From NCBI GenBank assembly GCA_015059965.1, contig SUZM01000001.1, positions 62,001 through 126,000 on the forward strand: 64,000 bases of DNA, in the 5' to 3' direction. Within the stretch, counting starts at the first letter, position 1, and the number at the start of each line of letters is the position of its first letter. The notes under the pieces were generated by a model. It ran no database searches, was not told where the DNA came from, and saw only the letters and a list, made by a program, of their open reading frames with translations. A program made the translations under genes and the position numbers. Shown here piece after piece: positions 60,238-64,000 of this stretch. The stretch is from Rikenellaceae bacterium. GTDB lineage: Bacteria > Bacteroidota > Bacteroidia > Bacteroidales > Rikenellaceae.

Positions 60238-62088
60238 TTACCACTGCGCCTCATCCGAGAGCCACAGCTTACGGTAGCGACGCGACGGCGAGGGGAGAAG
60301 CTCCCCAAGGCCATACTCCGCCCAGCGTTCATCGACCCGGTGAATCGTATCGGGATGCGAGGTGGCCACATTCGGAAAGCGTGCGGGGTTCTCCCCCACC
60401 CCGGGCCGCTTGCTGCGGGCATCGAGAATCAACACTCCTTCATGGTACTTTGCATCGCGGCGCGGGTCGGTATTGGCTGCCGCCAGCCACAAGAGGTCGG
60501 CATCGTTCATCGCACCCGCCGCAGCGTAGTCGAACAACAGCACGAAATTAACACCCCGGATCTTGTTGTGGTCCAGGTAGGCCGCCACATCCACCTCATC
60601 GGGTCGCGAGCGATCGGCATAGAGCACCAGCGTACTCCAGCGCTCCACAAAGGCTGTATTGACAAGTTGCACGCCCCCCACAGGCTCGAAGCTGCGCGGG
60701 ATGGAGATCGCCTTCTCGGGACTCAGGGGGTCGATGCGTGTGGCATCGAGCAGCGCCTTTCCGCCATAGCCCGTCGTAGCGGTGGCATGGTCGAGCACAT
60801 CGAGGATTCCCTCGCTGAACTGAATATCGCGCACGGGATCGACCCGACGCAAGAGGGCTGCCAACTGATCGCGCGAACGGATATCGCAGGCCGCAGGGGC
60901 AACCATCAGGTACTTGTTGAACATCATCTGCCCGGCCCCCCAAAGACCCTGTGCCACCTTGCGGGGTTGTCCTTCGTAGCGGTGGTCGATCGAGACCACG
61001 GCCAGGTTGTGGGCCGTCCCCTCGGTGGGCATCCACAGATCGCGCACCTCGGGTTGCACGGCCAGGCGGATCGGAGCCAGGAAGATCGTCTCCGTAGCCT
61101 TGGCGATGTAGGCATCCTCCTGAGGCGGCACCCCCACCACCGTGGCCGGCCAGATGGCTCCGCGACGATGCGTAATGGCCGTTACATGGAAGCGCGGGTA
61201 GCGATCGGTGAGCGAATAGAAGCCCGTATGGTCCCCAAAGGGGCCCTCCACCACCTTCTCCTCCGCGGGATCGACATAACCCTCGATCACAAAATCGCAA
61301 TCCTCGGGAATATAGATCTCATTCGTCAGCGACTTGACGAGCGTCACCGGCCGGCGGCGCAGGAAGCCCGCCAGAAGGTACTCGTCCAGGTTGTCGGGCA
61401 TGGGAGCCGTGGCGGCATAGGTATAGGCCGGATCACCTCCCAGGGCCACCGTGACGGGCATCTTACGTCCCAGGCGCTTGTAGGCATCGTAGTGGCGGGC
61501 TCCGGTCTTATGCAGATGCCAGTGCATGCCCGTTGTCGAGCGATCGAAGATCTGCATGCGATACATGCCCACGTTGCGGATCCCCGTCTCGGGGTCCAGC
61601 GTATTGACCATGGGAAGGGTTACGAAACGGCCACCGTCACAAGCCCAGCACTTGAGCACAGGCAGGCGACCGAGATCTACCTCATCGCCCTGCCAGACAA
61701 CCTCCTGCACCGCGCCCCGCCCCGAACGTGTGCGAGGCATCCAGCGCGACACCTCGCCCAAAAGAGGAAGCATGCGGAGCTTGCCCCACAGACCGTCCGG
61801 AGGCGTGGTGGCCTGCTTAAGGAGCTCCTCCAGGCGCTCCGAGATCTCCTCCAGGCGCTCTACGCCCAACGCTAAGGCAATGCGGCGATCCGAGCCCATC
61901 AGATTGGTCAGGACCGGGAAATCGGTTCCGGTCCTCTCAAACAAGAGCGCAGGACCGCCCCCCTTGGTTTTGGAGAGGCGGTCGGTAATTTCGGCGATCT
62001 CATATTCGGTCGATACGGGGACCTTGACCCGCATCAGCTCCCCTTCGCGCTCCAAGCGTTCGAGGTATTGTGTGAGTGAACGATACAT
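60238..62088 (-). CDS. UbiD-family decarboxylase
   Basis: 616 residues. Family features: VKVPVSTEYEIAEITDR, GGPALLFERT, the prenyl-FMN and metal region NVGMYRMQIFDRSTTGMHWH and VALGGDPAYTYAATAP, EGPFGDHTGFYS with the catalytic Glu, and DHRYEGQPRKVAQGLWG. UbiD enzymes decarboxylate aromatic or unsaturated acids with prenylated FMN. With UbiA-family prenyltransferases they act in ubiquinone and in the futalosine menaquinone route; Bacteroidota of this kind use menaquinone, so the latter is plausible. It lies five bases downstream of batB. Confidence 0.92.
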   Translation of the reverse strand: MYRSLTQYLERLEREGELMRVKVPVSTEYEIAEITDRLSKTKGGGPALLFERTGTDFPVLTNLMGSDRRIALALGVERLEEISERLEELLKQATTPPDGLWGKLRMLPLLGEVSRWMPRTRSGRGAVQEVVWQGDEVDLGRLPVLKCWACDGGRFVTLPMVNTLDPETGIRNVGMYRMQIFDRSTTGMHWHLHKTGARHYDAYKRLGRKMPVTVALGGDPAYTYAATAPMPDNLDEYLLAGFLRRRPVTLVKSLTNEIYIPEDCDFVIEGYVDPAEEKVVEGPFGDHTGFYSLTDRYPRFHVTAITHRRGAIWPATVVGVPPQEDAYIAKATETIFLAPIRLAVQPEVRDLWMPTEGTAHNLAVVSIDHRYEGQPRKVAQGLWGAGQMMFNKYLMVAPAACDIRSRDQLAALLRRVDPVRDIQFSEGILDVLDHATATTGYGGKALLDATRIDPLSPEKAISIPRSFEPVGGVQLVNTAFVERWSTLVLYADRSRPDEVDVAAYLDHNKIRGVNFVLLFDYAAAGAMNDADLLWLAAANTDPRRDAKYHEGVLILDARSKRPGVGENPARFPNVATSHPDTIHRVDERWAEYGLGELLPSPSRRYRKLWLSDEAQW

Positions 62089-62093
62089 AGGTC

Positions 62094-63116
62094 TTAACGT
62101 CTGAAAATATTGAGGTGCGACAAGAGCGGATTGCGGCGATCCAGGAGAGCGAACTCCATGAGCAGAAGCACCAGCGCCACAACCAGCGCATAGGCATACT
62201 GCTCGTTGAACTCCTCGAAACGCAGGGTCTCCAACTCGCTCCGTTCGAGCTCGTTGATCTCACGCACCACCTCATCCAAGCCCAAGTCCTGCTTCGAGGC
62301 TCGGACGTAGAGGCCTCCGGTGGTCTGGGCCAGCGCCTCAAGGGTCTGCTCATCGAGCTTCGTCACGACCATATCGCCCTTTTCGTCCTTGAGGAATTCA
62401 CCGTCGATCTGAATCGGAGCTCCCTCGGGGGTTCCGATACCGATCGTATAGATGCGGATTCCCTCGGCCGCGGCCTGCTCGGCGGCGGCCATCACATCGC
62501 CCTCATGGCCCTCGCCGTCAGTGATCAGAATGATGGCGCGACTGCGATTCTCGCCCGTATGGCTCGAGAAGGAGATCGTGGCCAGCGACAGGGCCTGGGC
62601 CAGGTCGGTGCCCTGCACCGAGACCAAACCGGGCGATATGCGTTTGGCAAAGGCCCGGGCCATGCGGTAGTCGGTCGTAATGGGGAGCTGAACCTTGGCC
62701 TCACCGGCAAAGACCACCAACCCCACGCGATCCTGACGAAGTCCCTCGAAGAGTTTTCCAATGGCATATTTGGTGCGCTCCAGACGCGAGGGCTCGAAAT
62801 CCTCGGCCAACATCGAGTTCGAGACATCGACCACCAGCATCATCTCGATCCCCTCGGTCTTCTCCTCCTTGAGTTTCGATCCGAATTGCGGGCGTGCCAC
62901 GGCAAGGACCAAAAAGAAGAGGGACGAAAGCAAGAGAATGAGCTTCAGCACTCCGCGTCCGCGTGAGTAGTCGGGCATCAGCTCTCGCAGCGTATCGGGC
63001 TCCCCGAAACGGGCCAGACGACGCCGGCAACGGATCGCAGCCACGCTGTAAAGGGCCACAACCAGGGGGATGAGCAGCAGAAGCCACAAGGCTGAAGGAT
63101 AGGCAAAGCGAAACAT
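62094..63116 (-). CDS. BatB-type von Willebrand factor A protein
   Basis: 340 residues. Two N-terminal hydrophobic segments (about 8-26 and 58-76), a VWA domain with the MIDAS motif DVSNSML and TDGEGHEGDV, and a C-terminal membrane segment (about 315-335). With BatA it forms part of the Bacteroides aerotolerance cluster, thought to act in the cell envelope with a MoxR ATPase. 9 bases after batA. No batC (TPR) or batD gene follows; UbiD and the HhH protein take their place. Confidence 0.9.
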   Translation of the reverse strand: MFRFAYPSALWLLLLIPLVVALYSVAAIRCRRRLARFGEPDTLRELMPDYSRGRGVLKLILLLSSLFFLVLAVARPQFGSKLKEEKTEGIEMMLVVDVSNSMLAEDFEPSRLERTKYAIGKLFEGLRQDRVGLVVFAGEAKVQLPITTDYRMARAFAKRISPGLVSVQGTDLAQALSLATISFSSHTGENRSRAIILITDGEGHEGDVMAAAEQAAAEGIRIYTIGIGTPEGAPIQIDGEFLKDEKGDMVVTKLDEQTLEALAQTTGGLYVRASKQDLGLDEVVREINELERSELETLRFEEFNEQYAYALVVALVLLLMEFALLDRRNPLLSHLNIFRR

Positions 63117-63125
63117 AACTTACGA

Positions 63126-64000
63126 TTAGGGAAGTCGGTTAAACAAAAGTTTGGCAAGCAGGATCTCCACAACCAAGAGCAGCAAGGCCAACAGCAGCAG
63201 GGGCATGAACTTCTCGTGGTAGGTCGTATACTCCAAGACCTCAACCTTGCTCTTTTCGAGTTGGTTGATCTCTTCATAGATGGCCCGCAGCGCCTCGTTG
63301 TTCGTGGCGCGGAAGTAGCGGCCTCCGGTCTGCTCGGCGATCTTCTCGAGGGTCTTCTCATCGATCTCCACGGGCTGCTTGATGAAGGTCAGCTTACCGA
63401 ACATATCGTAGGCCGGATAGGGGGCCTCGCCCCGCGTTCCGACGCCGATCGTATAGACACGAATTCCCGTCTCGCGAGCGATCTCGGCAGCCATCAGGGG
63501 GGCTATCTGCCCACGGTTGTTCACACCATCGGTCAGCAGAATCACCACCTTCGACTTGGCCTCGCTCTCGCGCAGACGGTTGATGGCCGTCGCCAAACCG
63601 TTACCAATGGCCGTACCATCCTCAATGATCCCGCTGCGCAGACGGGCCAGCAGGGTCTGCAGGGTGGCGTAGTCGGTCGTCAGCGGGCTCTGGGTGAAGG
63701 CCTCACCGGCAAAGACCGTAAGGCCGATACGGTCACCCGCACGATCGGCGATAAACTCTCCGGCCATCTGCTTGGCCGCCTCCAGGCGGTCAGGCTTGAA
63801 GTCCCGGGCCAACATCGAACCCGAGATATCGAGAGCCAACACGATGTCAATACCCTCAGTCGAGGTGTTGGTGTTGTGCTCCGAGGTGCGCGGACGGGCC
63901 AAAGCCACGATCATGAGCGCCACAGCCAGGCATCGCAGGACAAAGGGTAGATGGCGCAGGTAGTAACGCCAGGTGCGAGGCGCACGCTTCAGCCCATCGA
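63126..64000 (-). CDS. BatA-type von Willebrand factor A protein (5' end cut by window edge)
   Basis: At least 291 residues are present; the reading frame runs past the right edge. A hydrophobic segment (LPFVLRCLAVALMIVALA) precedes the VWA domain with MIDAS motif DISGSML and TDGVNNRGQIA. A C-terminal membrane segment is near LLLLALLLLVVEILLAKLLF. Usually preceded by a MoxR ATPase and a DUF58 protein, which would lie outside the window. Confidence 0.88.
   Translation of the reverse strand, partial: DGLKRAPRTWRYYLRHLPFVLRCLAVALMIVALARPRTSEHNTNTSTEGIDIVLALDISGSMLARDFKPDRLEAAKQMAGEFIADRAGDRIGLTVFAGEAFTQSPLTTDYATLQTLLARLRSGIIEDGTAIGNGLATAINRLRESEAKSKVVILLTDGVNNRGQIAPLMAAEIARETGIRVYTIGVGTRGEAPYPAYDMFGKLTFIKQPVEIDEKTLEKIAEQTGGRYFRATNNEALRAIYEEINQLEKSKVEVLEYTTYHEKFMPLLLLALLLLVVEILLAKLLFNRLP

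Noticed and set aside
58954..61875. Plus-strand open frame of 973 codons
   Set aside because: It lies antisense to the HhH and UbiD-type genes, which have full family motifs. High GC on the coding strand leaves few stops in the opposite frame.

Overview
The window looks like chromosomal DNA of a gut Bacteroidota, most likely an Alistipes-type member of the Rikenellaceae. This is an inference. It rests on GC-rich housekeeping genes separated by AT-rich gaps, promoters of the Bacteroidota sigma-ABfr type (-7 TAnnTTTG, with TTG about 20 bases upstream), weak Shine-Dalgarno sequences, a BspA-type leucine-rich-repeat lipoprotein, a TPP-riboswitch/TonB receptor/PnuT thiamine uptake unit, and four-subunit ferredoxin-dependent 2-oxoacid oxidoreductase genes.

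Layout. 0-6 kb: 5' end of a UbiA-family prenyltransferase gene (minus), an outer-membrane barrel protein, a 3.8-copy 176-bp tandem array, lepA, a long-chain acyl-CoA ligase and tRNA-Gly(CCC). 6-13 kb (minus): a 2-oxoacid:ferredoxin oxidoreductase operon and the serine operon serC-serA-DUF1015. 13-18 kb (plus): yicC, gmk, nadD fused to a TPR, ddl, a DUF3109 protein and a LysM/M23 endopeptidase. 18-34 kb: PLP-binding YggS protein, C69 dipeptidase, lipoamide dehydrogenase, truA, a hydrolase, dapB, lepB, YigZ, uvrA, an M16 protease, an O-methyltransferase, a YkvA-like protein and a structured non-coding RNA. 34-45 kb: MazG-like protein, phosphoglucomutase, dnaA, a WYL regulator, recA, relA/spoT and a HIT protein. 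45-52 kb is the accessory part: an XRE regulator behind a 660-bp operator-rich region, two tiny ORFs, a 1119-residue BspA-like lipoprotein, and a 1.25-kb gene-free stretch with two diverged copies of a pseudoknotted RNA. 52-64 kb: zinc-type ABC genes, thiamine uptake operon, nitroreductase, MscS channel, rpsU, an HhH protein, UbiD-type decarboxylase, BatB and BatA (cut by the window end).

The most unusual content is non-coding. (1) Two tandem minus-strand RNA genes at about 50.65-50.95 and 51.34-51.66 kb preserve the same pseudoknot through compensatory changes. Each has the same pair of upstream promoters. (2) At least nine long hairpins lie in gene 3' regions, most of them starting at the stop codon. 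Read in the direction of the upstream gene, nearly all carry an apical loop of the form TACnnnAAGTA although their stems differ. (3) A different structured element lies upstream of the promoters of lepA, the 2-oxoacid oxidoreductase operon and dapB, always in the same orientation. (4) A single structured RNA at 33.4-33.7 kb has its own promoter and terminator. All of this is read by eye. No database or folding program was used, so family names for the RNAs are left open.
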